Origin: Parvularculaceae bacterium
GTDB taxonomy: Bacteria > Pseudomonadota > Alphaproteobacteria > Caulobacterales > Parvularculaceae
Direction: 5' to 3'
Length of the DNA stretch: 64,000 nt
Assembly (NCBI GenBank): GCA_013389105.1
Contig: JACADZ010000004.1
Location: forward strand, 1 to 64,000
The stretch's first letter is position 1. The number at the start of each line of letters is the position of its first letter. A program made the position numbers and the translations under genes. The notes under the pieces were generated by a model, which did not search any database, was not told the origin of the DNA, and saw only the letters and a list, made by a program, of their open reading frames with translations. This document shows, piece by piece, positions 27,368 through 38,404 of the stretch.

Positions 27368-28720
27368 TCAGCCCGCCTTCGCGGTCTTCTTCGCCTTCGT
27401 GTCGCCCTTGGTCCGCGAGGCGTCGGCCCCCTCGGCCTTCGGCGGAAGCGGCGCGTTGAGATCCCGCACCTTCATGCCGTCGCGCGGCGATGGGATATAT
27501 GAAACGACCACCCGGTCTCCAGCCGCAAGCCCGGTCCTGAAAAATACCTCGCTCGCCGTCGCATGCGCGGCGGCGAGCCGATGGCCTCTGATCGCGCCCT
27601 CCGCGTCGACCGTGTAGACGACTTCGTTCTTCTTGTAGGCCCCGCGCGGGATGGCGAGCAGCGCTTCCTCCGTGCGGCCCTTGAGATCGACCGACACGAA
27701 CATGCCGGGCGCCAGCGGCGTCGGGCCGGCGAAGGGATCTTTCACCTCGACCAGGCCGTAGACCAGCCGGGTTGCCGGATCGAACGACGCCTCCACCAGC
27801 GCAAGATGACCGCTCCACGGCGCGCCGGCGTGAGCTCCAGTCCCGCGTACGAGCGCAACTGGGCCGGGATTTTCCGGCGTCGCGCCGAATCCGGGTCCGA
27901 CGCCGAGGACGCTCAGGTCGCGCTCCGTGAGCGGAATGCGCACTTGCGCGACATCGACGGCAAAGAGACTTGCAACCGGCGTTCCGGGCGCAACGAAGTC
28001 GCCGACATCGACGCGGCGCGACTTCACCCGCCCGTCGAATGGCGCTCTGATCTCCGTGCGCTCAAGTGCGAGTTCGGCTTCGCGGACGGCGGCCTCCGCC
28101 GTTCGCAGATCAGCGGTCGCAGACGCCATTTGCGGTTTCAGTAAGGTGAGATCGGACGGCGTCCCCGCCATGCCGAGTTCCTGCCAGTCCGCCTTGGCGA
28201 GATCGGCCTCGGACCGCATGCGCGCGAGATTTTCACGCGCGCGGCTCACCTGGCTGCGCGCGCGTTCGACCGCAAGCCGGTATTCGGCCGGATCAATGCG
28301 GACGAGGAGGTCGCCCGACCTGACCGACGCGCCCGGTTCGAACTGAGGCGCGACCTCGACGATCTGCCCGCCGACACGCGCGGCGACATCGGCTTCCGTC
28401 TTCGACTTCACCTCGCCTTGCGCCGTCACCTCGAGGCTCGTCGTGACGCTGCGCACCGTCGCGATTTCGACCGCGATCGGCAAAGGCGGATCGACATTCT
28501 TTTCAGGTTTCCTGGCGGTCGCCGACAAAAGCATGATGACGCCGACCGCAACGGCGAGAACTGCGAGGGGGGCGCCGACCAGCAGGGCCGCAGGGGGGCG
28601 CTTGGGCGCCGACGCAGGGACCGCCGCGCCGGAAATATCCTGCGCAAACGAGCCCTCCGCAATCTGGTCAGTCCGGATATCCACCTGCCGCGCCCTCGCC
28701 GTCGTTTTGCGCTGCAGCAA
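27368..28720 (-). CDS. Efflux RND periplasmic adaptor subunit
   Basis: This 450-residue membrane-fusion protein has a membrane anchor near residues 44-68. A lipoyl/barrel-sandwich half follows (VGGQIVEVAPQFEPGASVRSGDLLVRID), then a coiled-coil hairpin and the second half (IRAPFDGRVKSRRVDVGDFVAPGTPVASL). It connects the RND permease to an outer-membrane channel. It ends in a Lys-rich tail. TTG 28720 was used as the start, but a GTG at 28684 is equally plausible. Confidence 0.92.
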   Translation of the reverse strand: MLQRKTTARARQVDIRTDQIAEGSFAQDISGAAVPASAPKRPPAALLVGAPLAVLAVAVGVIMLLSATARKPEKNVDPPLPIAVEIATVRSVTTSLEVTAQGEVKSKTEADVAARVGGQIVEVAPQFEPGASVRSGDLLVRIDPAEYRLAVERARSQVSRARENLARMRSEADLAKADWQELGMAGTPSDLTLLKPQMASATADLRTAEAAVREAELALERTEIRAPFDGRVKSRRVDVGDFVAPGTPVASLFAVDVAQVRIPLTERDLSVLGVGPGFGATPENPGPVALVRGTGAHAGAPWSGHLALVEASFDPATRLVYGLVEVKDPFAGPTPLAPGMFVSVDLKGRTEEALLAIPRGAYKKNEVVYTVDAEGAIRGHRLAAAHATASEVFFRTGLAAGDRVVVSYIPSPRDGMKVRDLNAPLPPKAEGADASRTKGDTKAKKTAKAG

Positions 28721-28847
28721 CTAAGACCCCCGCAGCATCGCAAGCAACGCCGAATCCTGGTTTTTCCGGCGAGCCGCCCTTCATTTGCGCCGAATTCGTT
28801 AAATCATGACGATGATGGCGCGGCGCGGCCGGGCGCCGACAGCCGCC

Positions 28848-29249
28848 TTAGGCGTCGAGGGCTTCGCCCTTCGCGGGCGTGATGGTGACGCTTTCGCCGC
28901 ACCCGCAGGCGTCAGTCTGGTTCGGATTGATGAAGACGAAGCGCTGCGACAGCTTCTCGCGCACGAAATCGATCTTCGACCCGAGGAGGAACAAGATCGC
29001 CTTGGGGTCGATCAGGAGGTTGATCCCGTTGTCCTCGACCGCCTCGTCGAGCGGCCCCTTCTCGGTCGCATACTCCATAACATATTCCATGCCGGCGCAG
29101 CCGCCGTTCTTGACGCCGACGCGCACGCCGACATAGCGGCCTTTCGCCTCGTCCATGATCTCGCGCAGCCGCGCCGCGGCGGCGTCGGTCAGCGTGACAA
29201 CCTTCGGGCGCTGACGGCGCGGCCTTTGACCCTGCGTCGTGTCGCTCAT
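28848..29249 (-). CDS. sufA: SufA/HesB family iron-sulfur carrier
   Basis: This 133-residue A-type carrier has the three conserved cysteines: one in NGGCAGMEYVMEY and a C-terminal CGC in DACGCGESV. It delivers Fe-S clusters to apo-proteins. It is the last gene of the suf operon and follows sufT with one base between. The N terminus carries an extra basic stretch (RPRRQRPKV). The 127 bases between it and the adaptor gene upstream of the RND pump hold no recognisable feature. Confidence 0.93.
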   Translation of the reverse strand: MSDTTQGQRPRRQRPKVVTLTDAAAARLREIMDEAKGRYVGVRVGVKNGGCAGMEYVMEYATEKGPLDEAVEDNGINLLIDPKAILFLLGSKIDFVREKLSQRFVFINPNQTDACGCGESVTITPAKGEALDA

Positions 29250-29250
29250 G

Positions 29251-29688
29251 TCACATCCACCCGAGTTCCAACCGCGCCTCGTCCGACATTTTCGCCGGAG
29301 TCCAAGCTGGCTCGAACACCATGTTCACCTTGACGGCGCCGACGCCCTCGACGCCCTTGACCGCCGCCTCGACCCAGCCCGGCATTTCGCCAGCGACCGG
29401 ACAGCCGGGCGCAGTCAGGGTCATGTCGATGGTCAACGTACGGTCGTCGGCGAGATCAACCTTGTAGATGAGTCCGAGTTCATAGATGTCGACGGGGATT
29501 TCCGGATCGTAGACCGTCTTCAGCGCACGCACGATGTCGTCGGTAATGCGCTGCAGCTCGCCAGCCGGCAGGGCCGAAGCAGCTGCAAGGGCAGGCCCCG
29601 CCGGAGCCGCGCTCGCCGCCTGCGGTTCTTCCGACTTCGGTTTCGCATGGATGACGTCGCGCAGTGTTTCCATAAGTCCCTTCAGCAT
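29251..29688 (-). CDS. sufT: Fe-S assembly protein SufT (DUF59/MIP18 family)
   Basis: The 145-residue protein has an Ala/Pro-rich linker (residues 22-40) and then a DUF59 domain with the conserved run YDPEIPVDIYELGLIY and the cysteine motif TAPGCPVAGEMP. SufT-type proteins aid Fe-S cluster maturation; exact chemistry is unsettled. It sits between sufS and sufA on the minus strand with one-base gaps, the common alphaproteobacterial order. Confidence 0.9.
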   Translation of the reverse strand: MLKGLMETLRDVIHAKPKSEEPQAASAAPAGPALAAASALPAGELQRITDDIVRALKTVYDPEIPVDIYELGLIYKVDLADDRTLTIDMTLTAPGCPVAGEMPGWVEAAVKGVEGVGAVKVNMVFEPAWTPAKMSDEARLELGWM

Positions 29689-29689
29689 G

Positions 29690-30916
29690 TCATTTAAGCA
29701 GGTCGCGCGCTTTATGAAGGCCCGCCATCAGCGCCTCGACGTCTTCATGCGTATTGTAGACGCCGAAGGACGCGCGCGCAGTCGCCGAGACTCCAAGTCG
29801 CTTCATCAGGGGCTGGGCGCAATGGTGTCCGGCGCGGACGGCGACCCCGGCACGGTCCAGAATCGTCGAAACGTCATGGGGATGCGCGCCCGCCAGGTTG
29901 AAGGCCAGAATTGGTCCCTTGCCTCGGCTGCGGCCGTACACGACAAGCGGATTGAACCGGCTCATTTCCTCGGTCGCATGGGCAAGGAGCGCCGCCTCGT
30001 GCGCGGCGATCGCCTCGCGACCCGTCCGCTCGATCCAGGCGAGCGCGGCGCCGAGCCCGATGGCCTCGAGAATGGGCGGCGTGCCCGCTTCGAACCGGTG
30101 CGGCGGCTCGTTGTAGGTGACCCGCTCCGTCGTCACTTCGTCGATCATTTCGCCGCCGCCCTTGAACGGCGGCAGCAAGGCCAGGACAGACTTGCGGCCA
30201 TACAGGGCGCCGATGCCGGTGGGGCCGTAGAGTTTGTGGCCGGTGACGACATAGAAGTCGCAGCCGATATCTTGAACATCGACCGGGCCGTGAGCAGCGG
30301 CCTGGCAACCGTCGAACAGGATCTTGGCGCCTCGTTCGCGCGCAATGCGCGTGAGTTCCCTGGCCGGGACGGGCGCGCCGAGGACGTTCGACATGTGCGT
30401 TAGCGCGACGATTTTCGTGCGGGACGTGAACAGGGCCTTGAACGCTCCGAGGTCGATCTCCCCGTCGTCGGAGACGTCGAGCCATTTGAGGACGGCGCCT
30501 TTTCGCTCGCGCAAAAGGTGCCATGGCACGATGTTCGAGTGATGCTCGGCGATTGAAAGGATGATCTCGTCGCCTTCACCAATCTCAGAGGCTGCGAGGG
30601 CGGCGGCGACGAGATTGATCGCGTCCGTCCCGCCGGAGGTGAACACGATCTCCTCGGCGGAACCGGCGTTGAGAAAGCGGGCCGTCGCCCCGCGCGCCGC
30701 CTCGAACGCCGTGGTCGTCTCGTTCGCGAGTTGGTGTAGGCCGCGATGGACGTTGGCGTAGGAGCCGGTCATCGCCGCGGCCATGGCGTCGATCACGGCC
30801 TTGGGTTTTTGCGCCGACGCCGCGTTATCAAGATAGACCAGCGGGCGTCCATGCACGTGACGCTCGAGGATCGGGAACTCCGCGCGAACCGCCGCGATGT
30901 CAAGAGGCGCCGTCAT
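29690..30916 (-). CDS. sufS: SufS cysteine desulfurase (class II)
   Basis: SufS removes sulfur from cysteine for Fe-S assembly. The 408-residue PLP enzyme has the lysine in VVTGHKLYGPTGIG and the class II active-site loop VRAGHHCAQPLMKRLG. EIVFTSGGTDAINLVA and SIAEHHSNIVPWHLL are further family marks. It overlaps sufD by ATGA. The operon also encodes a class I desulfurase at its upstream end. Confidence 0.95.
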   Translation of the reverse strand: MTAPLDIAAVRAEFPILERHVHGRPLVYLDNAASAQKPKAVIDAMAAAMTGSYANVHRGLHQLANETTTAFEAARGATARFLNAGSAEEIVFTSGGTDAINLVAAALAASEIGEGDEIILSIAEHHSNIVPWHLLRERKGAVLKWLDVSDDGEIDLGAFKALFTSRTKIVALTHMSNVLGAPVPARELTRIARERGAKILFDGCQAAAHGPVDVQDIGCDFYVVTGHKLYGPTGIGALYGRKSVLALLPPFKGGGEMIDEVTTERVTYNEPPHRFEAGTPPILEAIGLGAALAWIERTGREAIAAHEAALLAHATEEMSRFNPLVVYGRSRGKGPILAFNLAGAHPHDVSTILDRAGVAVRAGHHCAQPLMKRLGVSATARASFGVYNTHEDVEALMAGLHKARDLLK

Positions 30917-32136
30917 GCGGCCCTCTCGAGCCAGCGCGCGGCGCGCGCCCGGAAGGCTGCGGCGATCCCGGCGTCATCGATGGCGTCGAACACCTCGCCG
31001 ACAAACGCCTCAATGAGCAGCACGCGCGCCGCGTCCGGCGGAAGGCCCCGCTGCTGAAAGTAGAACAGCGCATCGGCGTCGAGCGCGCCCACCGCCGAAC
31101 CATGGCCGCATTTGACGTCGTCGGCGTAGATTTCGAGCTCGGGCTTGTGGTCGGCTTCTGCGCCCTCGTTCAGCAGCAGCGCTCGCGCAGCCATATGCGC
31201 GTCGGTCTTCTGTCCTTCGCGCGCGACATGGAACTTGCCCTGGAACACCGCGCGCGCCCGACCATGCGCCGCAGCCTTGTGGAGCTGCGTCGCGCCGCAG
31301 CCGGGCGCGCCGAAATAAATGAGACTCGTTTGATCTGCGTGGCGGGCTTCATCCACGAGTATGCCGCTCGCAAGATCGACGCGGCTCTCCGCGCCGAGGC
31401 AAGAAACCCGAGTCTCGAATCGTGACGCCTTGCCGCCGAGCAGCAGCGCGCATTGTGAAAACGAGGCTCCCGCGCCGACCCGCACGCCGGCGAGAGCGGC
31501 GTCGACGCCTTCCGGCGAAGCGTCGCTGATAACAAAGCGTCGAAGCCGCGCACTCTCATCGAGGCCGACCCCGAGATGGGTGTTGGAAAAGTACGCGCCG
31601 GCCCCGTTGATGCTCTCCAGCAGGGTCGCTTCAGAGCCTGGCTCAAGTCGCATCTGCGCCCAGAAGTGGCGAACGCCCGCCCCGCCGACATGGCGCAAAT
31701 GAATGGGCCGAAGCACCTTGGCGCCAGCCGCGACCGAGATTTCAAGGCGCCGCGCGACGCTGGCGGCGCAGAGATTGGCAAGCGGATGATCGGCGGTCGC
31801 CGGCGGGAGCTCGGCTTCGTTCCCGACGCAGGAAATCGCGACGCCTTCAGGCGGCGTCCCCTGCCACTCCGCCTCGCCGTTCATGACCGTGATCTCGAAA
31901 GCGTCGACGCCGCCGAAGAGCGAACGTCCGACGACGGCGCCTTCCTCGGCTTCGGGGACATTGCGAAGGGCTGCTCGCAGGTCGGTCCACTTCCAGGACT
32001 CCAGACGCCGATGAGGAAGGCCGGTCGCCGCGAACCGCGCGAGAGCCGACGCACGGGCCGGCGTCGCCCGAGCCTGCGCGGCGGCAAGAAGCCCGGCCTC
32101 GAGCGCTGTCGGATTGATGAGGAGCGTGCGACTCAT
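30913..32136 (-). CDS. sufD: Fe-S assembly scaffold subunit SufD
   Basis: SufD partners SufB and SufC in the SufBC2D scaffold. The 407-residue protein shows the beta-helix core and the conserved C-terminal segment KCGHGSAVGALDADALFYFQQRGL with DAARVLLIEAFVGE. It overlaps both sufC (ATGA at 32133) and sufS (30913), consistent with one transcript. Confidence 0.93.
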   Translation of the reverse strand: MSRTLLINPTALEAGLLAAAQARATPARASALARFAATGLPHRRLESWKWTDLRAALRNVPEAEEGAVVGRSLFGGVDAFEITVMNGEAEWQGTPPEGVAISCVGNEAELPPATADHPLANLCAASVARRLEISVAAGAKVLRPIHLRHVGGAGVRHFWAQMRLEPGSEATLLESINGAGAYFSNTHLGVGLDESARLRRFVISDASPEGVDAALAGVRVGAGASFSQCALLLGGKASRFETRVSCLGAESRVDLASGILVDEARHADQTSLIYFGAPGCGATQLHKAAAHGRARAVFQGKFHVAREGQKTDAHMAARALLLNEGAEADHKPELEIYADDVKCGHGSAVGALDADALFYFQQRGLPPDAARVLLIEAFVGEVFDAIDDAGIAAAFRARAARWLERAA

Positions 32137-32879
32137 GCCGCCGCCGTGAACTGCTCGTAGCCGGAGCGCTCGAGCTCGAGGGCAAGCTCAGGCCCGCCGG
32201 ATTTCGCGATGCGTCCGCGGACCAGAATGTGGACCCGGTCGGGACGGATGTGATCGAGCAGACGCTGGTAGTGAGTGATGACGAGAAAGCCGCGCCGGGG
32301 CCCGCGCAGGCTGGTCACGACGTCGCCGACCATCTTCAAGGCGTCGATGTCGAGACCGGAATCGGTTTCGTCCATGACGGCGAAGGCGGGCTCGAACATG
32401 GCCATCTGAAGCATTTCCATGCGCTTCTTCTCGCCGCCGGAGAATCCGACGTTGAACGGACGCTTCAGCTTCTCTTCATCGAGCCCGACGAGTCTGGCCT
32501 TTTCGCGAAACGCCTTCAGGAACTCAGCCGCCGACATTTCCGCTTCGCCGCTCGCCTTGCGCTGCGCGTTGAGGGCGGTGCGCACGAAGTTCATCACGGG
32601 AACGCCCGGAATTTCCATCGGGTGCTGAAATGATAGAAAGAGTCCCCGGGCGGCGCGCTGATGCGGCTTCAGCCCAAGGATGCTCTCGCCGTTGAGCGTC
32701 GCGCTTCCGGCGGTCACGTCGTAGGTTTCACGCCCCGCCAGTGCAAAGGAGAGCGTCGATTTGCCCGAGCCGTTCGGCCCCATGATCGCATGCACTTCGC
32801 CCGCCGGCACGACGAGCGTGAGGCCGCGAATAATCTCTGCGCCGCCGACCGAGACGTGGAGATTGTCTATCTTCAACAT
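32133..32879 (-). CDS. sufC: Fe-S assembly ATPase SufC
   Basis: The 248-residue ABC-type ATPase of the SufBCD complex has Walker A MGPNGSGKST near residue 33, the Q-loop SFQHPMEIPGVP, signature GFSGGEKKRMEM and Walker B AVMDETDSGLDID. Its ATG overlaps the stop of the membrane cupin gene by one base, so sufC is separated from sufB by two inserted genes. Confidence 0.96.
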   Translation of the reverse strand: MLKIDNLHVSVGGAEIIRGLTLVVPAGEVHAIMGPNGSGKSTLSFALAGRETYDVTAGSATLNGESILGLKPHQRAARGLFLSFQHPMEIPGVPVMNFVRTALNAQRKASGEAEMSAAEFLKAFREKARLVGLDEEKLKRPFNVGFSGGEKKRMEMLQMAMFEPAFAVMDETDSGLDIDALKMVGDVVTSLRGPRRGFLVITHYQRLLDHIRPDRVHILVRGRIAKSGGPELALELERSGYEQFTAAA

Positions 32880-33391
32880 CAGTCCTGCTTCTTGAATTCG
32901 ACGATGATGTAAACGGCGGTTCTTTCGCCGACATTCAGCGCTTCGTGGACATTGCCGTCGGACTTCCAGGAGGCGCCGGATTTAAGGTCGCGCTCAACCG
33001 TTCCCGCAGCGTCAGTCGTGCGCATGCGCGAGCCCTCGACGATGTAGCCAAAGTGCGGTCCGTGCCAGTGCTTCTCGTGACCTACGCCTGGCGGAAACGT
33101 GCACCGGGCGGCGCGCATTTCTTCTGTTTCTTCAAGGAGCTCGCAGACTTTCCGCCCCTTCCAGCCGGCCTCGAATGCGTGCGGCAGGTTTTCCGATTGC
33201 TGCATGATGAGCGCTCCGGAAAGAAGCGGCGGCTCCCCCTGCGCCAGCGCCGCGCCGAGGAAGCGCGTTGCGAGTACGATAATCGCCAGCGCGCCGCCGG
33301 TCATGAATGCAAAAATCAGAACGCGAAGCACCCAGGCCCCGATTGAGTTGCCGGTGATCAAAGAGCGCCCGCCGCTCTGGCCCCACATCAT
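32879..33391 (-). CDS. Membrane-anchored cupin-domain protein
   Basis: This 170-residue protein has one N-terminal membrane segment (about residues 17-45: AWVLRVLIFAFMTGGALAIIVLATRFLGAAL) and a small cupin with a histidine cluster (GHEKHWHGPHFGYIVEG) that could bind a metal. The ATG at 33391 overlaps the stop of the RidA-like gene. It lies inside the suf operon between sufB and sufC, which is unusual. Its role is unknown; metal or small-molecule sensing at the membrane is a guess. Confidence 0.72.
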   Translation of the reverse strand: MMWGQSGGRSLITGNSIGAWVLRVLIFAFMTGGALAIIVLATRFLGAALAQGEPPLLSGALIMQQSENLPHAFEAGWKGRKVCELLEETEEMRAARCTFPPGVGHEKHWHGPHFGYIVEGSRMRTTDAAGTVERDLKSGASWKSDGNVHEALNVGERTAVYIIVEFKKQD

Positions 33392-34016
33392 GACCTGCCT
33401 CCCCTCACCGCGAGGCGCTCGATCTCGAGCGCCGCCCCGAGCGCGAGCCCGTCCACGCCGAACGTCGAGCGCGCCGGCTTCTCTTTCGGGAAATACTCCG
33501 CGTAGGCGGCGTTCATCTCGGCAAATGTCGACATATCGTCGAGAAAGACCGCGCATTTGACGATGTCGTCGAGCGAGGAACCGACGCGCTCCAGCGTGCG
33601 CTTGTAGTTCTCGAAGATCTGGCGCGTCTGCGCGCCGACGCCTCCCTCGACGACCTGCGTCCCGCCCGGCGCGCGCCCGATTTCGCCCGCAAGATAGATT
33701 GTATCCCCGACAACCACCGCCGATGAGAACGGCAGGTCGGCGGGCAAGGCGGGATGGCGATCGTAAGTGCGCTCTATGGGGGGAGAACACCCGGCTAGAA
33801 CTGCCGCAAGCAACGCCGCGGCGATGCGCCATGCCGTCGGAACAGCGGGGGGGACGCAGGAGCTGCGCCGCGCCTCGGGTCCGGCCGTGAAAACCGAACC
33901 GCGGCGGGGCCCGAGCGAATCTTGCAAAGCGCGACTCGCGGCGCGTCCTGCTCCCTGATCCCCTTCGCGCCGCCGCGCGAGGAGCGGAGAAGCTCGCCTA
34001 TTGTTCGTCCGGCTGC

Positions 34017-34020
<4 letters not shown>
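33388..34020 (-). CDS. RidA-like domain with putative lipoprotein signal
   Basis: The C-terminal ~130 residues form a Rid/YjgF domain ([49 protein letters not shown] with the conserved Arg). Before it is a hydrophobic segment ending in a lipobox-like LAGC (Cys78). The ATG at 34020 overlaps the sufB stop (ATGA), which favours this start, yet it puts about 60 polar residues ahead of the signal-like segment. No internal ATG, GTG or TTG resolves this. It may be exported or membrane-anchored. Confidence 0.7.
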
Positions 34021-35491
<1,471 letters not shown>

Positions 35492-35495
<4 letters not shown>

Positions 35496-36631
35496 GCCGC
35501 CCTCGCTTTCACGCGCGCATAGGCCGCCGGCCACTCGGCGCAGAACGCGTCGGCGTCTTCCTCGGATGAATTCCAGCCGACGGACACGCGAATGCCGCAG
35601 GACGCAAGATCCTCCGACGCGCCCATAGCGGTCAGCACATGCGACGGCTTGGTCTTGCCGGATGAGCAGGCCGACCCCGACGAAATCGCAATGCCGGCGA
35701 GATCCATCGCCATGAGTTGCGTCTGCGAGGAAAATCCGGCGGCGGACAATGAGAGCGTGCCCGGCAGACGCGCCGCGCCCTTGCCCCAGATCACGGCGCC
35801 GGCGCGCTCGGCGGCGGCCTGCATGCGGTCGCGCAGGCGCGCGATGTCGGCGGCCCGGGAGATGCAGTCGGGCGCAAGATCGCAGGCCTTGCCGAGGCCG
35901 GCGATGGCGGGGACGTTATGCGTGCCGGCGCGGCGATTATTCTCGTGACCGCCGCCGCGCATCACCGGCTCGAGCGGCAGATTCTGACCCGCGATCAGCG
36001 CGCCTACGCCGATGGGCCCGCCGAACTTGTGCGCCGTGACGGCCATGAGATCGGCGCCGCTCATCACGAAGTTCACCGGAACCTTGCCGACGGCCTGCGC
36101 CGCGTCGGTGAACAGGAGCCCGCCGCGCGCATGGGCGATCTCGGCCGCCTCCGCGACCGGCTGAAGGACGCCCGTCTCGTTGTTGGCGAACATGAGGCAG
36201 ACGAGGAAGCCGCCGTCGCGCGCGGGATCGTGGGCCTTCAGCCGGTCGCGCAGCCAGTCGAGGTCGACGACGCCCGAGGGGCGCACGGGAACGGTCTCGA
36301 CCGGAACGCCGCAGCATTGGGCGTTGGCCGGCACGGCGGCGTGCTCAATGGCGCTCGCGAAGATTCGCCGGACGCTGCCGTTCCGGACAAGGCCGTTCAG
36401 CGCGTAATGAATAGCTTCGGTGCCCCCGCCCGTGAGGATGACGCCGTTCACCGGCGCGTTGACGAGGCTGCGCAGCTTTTCGCGCGCACCCTCGACGACG
36501 GCGCGCGCCGCGCGGCCTTCGGCATGCACCGACGAGGAATTGCCGATGAGGCGCATGGCGTCGGCGACCGTGACGATCACCTCCGGACGCACCGGACAGG
36601 TCGCGTTGTAGTCGAGATAATGCCGCTTCAT
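35492..36631 (-). CDS. Cysteine desulfurase, class I (IscS/NifS-like)
   Basis: This 379-residue PLP enzyme begins [14 protein letters not shown], has the lysine in [15 protein letters not shown] and the class I catalytic-loop cysteine in [18 protein letters not shown]. It is second in the suf operon, overlapping the Rrf2 regulator (36628-36631) and sufB. It is distinct from the class II SufS later in the operon. The upstream position is typical of alphaproteobacterial suf clusters. Confidence 0.93.
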
Positions 36632-37098
36632 ACCGCCGCCCCCAGAAATCGTCCGCGATGGGGCGTGTTCACCGCCGCGAGCCCCAGCACCCGGCGCTCA
36701 AGCACGTCTTCGAGCGAAACCGCATTGAGGAAGATGTCGATCTGACGGCCGAGTTCGTCCCAGAGATCATGTGTGAGGCACCGCGCCGACGTGCCGTTGC
36801 AGCTTTTCCCGGAGCCCGGTTCGCAAGCAGTCGTCCGGATTTCCTCATCGACCGCCCGGACGATCTCGGCGACGCGTATGTCGCGCGCGGGTCGCGCCAG
36901 ACTGTAGCCGCCGGCGACGCCGCGGTTGCTCTCGACGAGCCCCGCCTTCCGCAGCTTCGCGAACAACTGCTCGAGGTATCCGAGCGAGATGCCCTGGCGC
37001 AGCGCGATGTCCGGCAGGGCGACCGGTCCCCCGGTCTCCTGGGCCGCGATGTCGGTCATGGCCTGGACGGCGTAGCGTCCCTTGGTCGTCAGTTTCAT
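36628..37098 (-). CDS. Rrf2 family Fe-S-sensing regulator (IscR/SufR-like)
   Basis: This 156-residue regulator starts MKLTTKGRYAVQAMTDIA, the Rrf2 winged-helix N terminus, with recognition helix region ISLGYLEQLFAKLRKAGLV. Three cysteines spaced C-x7-C-x6-C (TACEPGSGKSCNGTSARC) would ligate a cluster as in IscR. As first gene of the suf operon it probably adjusts suf transcription to Fe-S status. The ATG at 37098 was chosen by family alignment over a longer reading. Confidence 0.92.
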   Translation of the reverse strand: MKLTTKGRYAVQAMTDIAAQETGGPVALPDIALRQGISLGYLEQLFAKLRKAGLVESNRGVAGGYSLARPARDIRVAEIVRAVDEEIRTTACEPGSGKSCNGTSARCLTHDLWDELGRQIDIFLNAVSLEDVLERRVLGLAAVNTPHRGRFLGAAV

Positions 37099-37228
37099 GG
37101 CAGCATCCGCCGCGGCAAAATTGTCACATCTGTTCAAGAAGCGGCGGCGCCCGGATTCCGGCGTGCTATAGGCCCGCCCGCCCGGACGTCGTCTATGACG
37201 CTCGCGGTTTAGTAAAACCAAGGAAAGT

Positions 37229-37234
37229 AGTCAA
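37229..37234 (-). promoter_or_regulatory. Candidate -35 element of the suf operon
   Basis: On the minus strand TTGACT lies 130 bases upstream of the regulator ATG, followed by an AT-rich stretch (TTTCCTTGGTTTTACTAAAC) unlike the surrounding GC-rich DNA. The -10 hexamer is poor. An IscR-type site may overlap, but no convincing consensus was matched. Confidence 0.35.
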
Positions 37235-37317
37235 CATTCGCCGCGCCATGTCGCACCGTCCGGGGCGTCACCGGACCGCGAACGCCAAGATTACAACTCG
37301 GGAGCTCAGAACGACTT

Positions 37318-37989
37318 ATGCCGGAAGTGATTTTTGCCGGCCCCGGCGGCCGGCTTGAGGGGCGCTATCAGCGGGGGAAGGGCGACAGCCCGCCTGTAGC
37401 TCTGATCCTGCACCCCCATCCCCTGTTCGGCGGGACTATGAATAACCGCGCCTGCTTCGAACTCTACAACCTCTTCGCCCGCAAAGGCTTCGCCGTGCTG
37501 CGCTTTAACTTTCGCGGCGTCGGGCGCAGTCAGGGCGAGTACGACCACGGGCAGGGCGAGCTCGCCGACGCCGCGACCGCGCTCGACTATCTCCAGCAGC
37601 TCAATCCCAACGCTCCCTATGCCTGGGTTGGCGGGTTCTCGTTCGGGGCATGGATCGGAATGCAGCTGCTGATGCGGCGGCCGGAGATCACCGGCTTCAT
37701 CTCGGTCTCCGCGCCGGCCAATCTTTACGACTTTTCGTTCCTTGCGCCCTGCCCGTCCTCGGGCGTGGTGCTGCACGGCGAACTCGACAAGGTTTGCGCG
37801 CCTGAGGAAACGCGGACCATGGTCGATCGCACTCGAACGCAGAAGGGCCGCAAGATCGAATTCCAGATCGTGCCGGGCGCGGACCACTTTTTCGAGCAGC
37901 ACATTGACGCCATGATCGGACAGGCTGAATCCTATCTCGACAAGCGCCTCGCCCATCCAGAACCTGAGGGACCGTTCGAGGCGCGCTGA
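37318..37989 (+). CDS. Alpha/beta hydrolase (COG2945-like)
   Basis: This 223-residue protein has the hydrolase fold: LILHPHPLFGGTMNN (oxyanion region), FRGVGRSQGEYDHG, the elbow WVGGFSFGAWIGMQL with Ser as nucleophile, and a late GADHFFEQH supplying His. It belongs to the small cytoplasmic hydrolases sometimes annotated as dienelactone or acyl hydrolases; the substrate is unknown. A GGAG lies about 14 bases before the ATG. The 120-residue gene follows after 27 bases. Confidence 0.85.
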   Translation: MPEVIFAGPGGRLEGRYQRGKGDSPPVALILHPHPLFGGTMNNRACFELYNLFARKGFAVLRFNFRGVGRSQGEYDHGQGELADAATALDYLQQLNPNAPYAWVGGFSFGAWIGMQLLMRRPEITGFISVSAPANLYDFSFLAPCPSSGVVLHGELDKVCAPEETRTMVDRTRTQKGRKIEFQIVPGADHFFEQHIDAMIGQAESYLDKRLAHPEPEGPFEAR

Positions 37990-38016
37990 CCGACGCCGCG
38001 GCCCAAAGGAGAGACC

Positions 38017-38379
38017 ATGTTCGACGCGCTCAAGTCTATGTTCGGCGGCCGAAAGAAATCTATTTCGTCGCGCAAAACGCTCGAGCTGGAGGCGACGCTG
38101 GAGCCGGTCGCCGGCGCGGCCGGGCATGGCGAGGCCGATTACGCCGCTTACAGCGACGGCGGCCGCACGCTCGAAATCGAACTAGAAAACATCGGCCCCG
38201 GCGAAGTGGAGGTCATCATCGGCTCCATCGCCAACCGGTTCACGGCGACTTCGGCAAGCGCCGAGTTCAAGCTGTCGACCCGGAGCGGCAATGTCGTTCC
38301 CGAATGCCGCGAAGGCGGCCGCGTGGATGTTCGCCGGTCAGGCGCCGTCATCTTGAGCGGAACCTTTCGCCGGGACTGA
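38017..38379 (+). CDS. Hypothetical protein with beta-rich domain
   Basis: This 120-residue protein is not recognised. It starts MFDALKSMFGGRKK, then alternates hydrophobic and charged residues in a beta-rich pattern (TLEIELENIGPGEVEVIIGS; GRVDVRRSGAVILSGTF). No signal or membrane segment is seen. A good AAAGGAGAG precedes the ATG, and it probably shares a transcript with the upstream hydrolase. Confidence 0.7.
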   Translation: MFDALKSMFGGRKKSISSRKTLELEATLEPVAGAAGHGEADYAAYSDGGRTLEIELENIGPGEVEVIIGSIANRFTATSASAEFKLSTRSGNVVPECREGGRVDVRRSGAVILSGTFRRD

Positions 38380-38404
38380 CGCGGAACGCGCCTCGCGCTT
38401 TCCC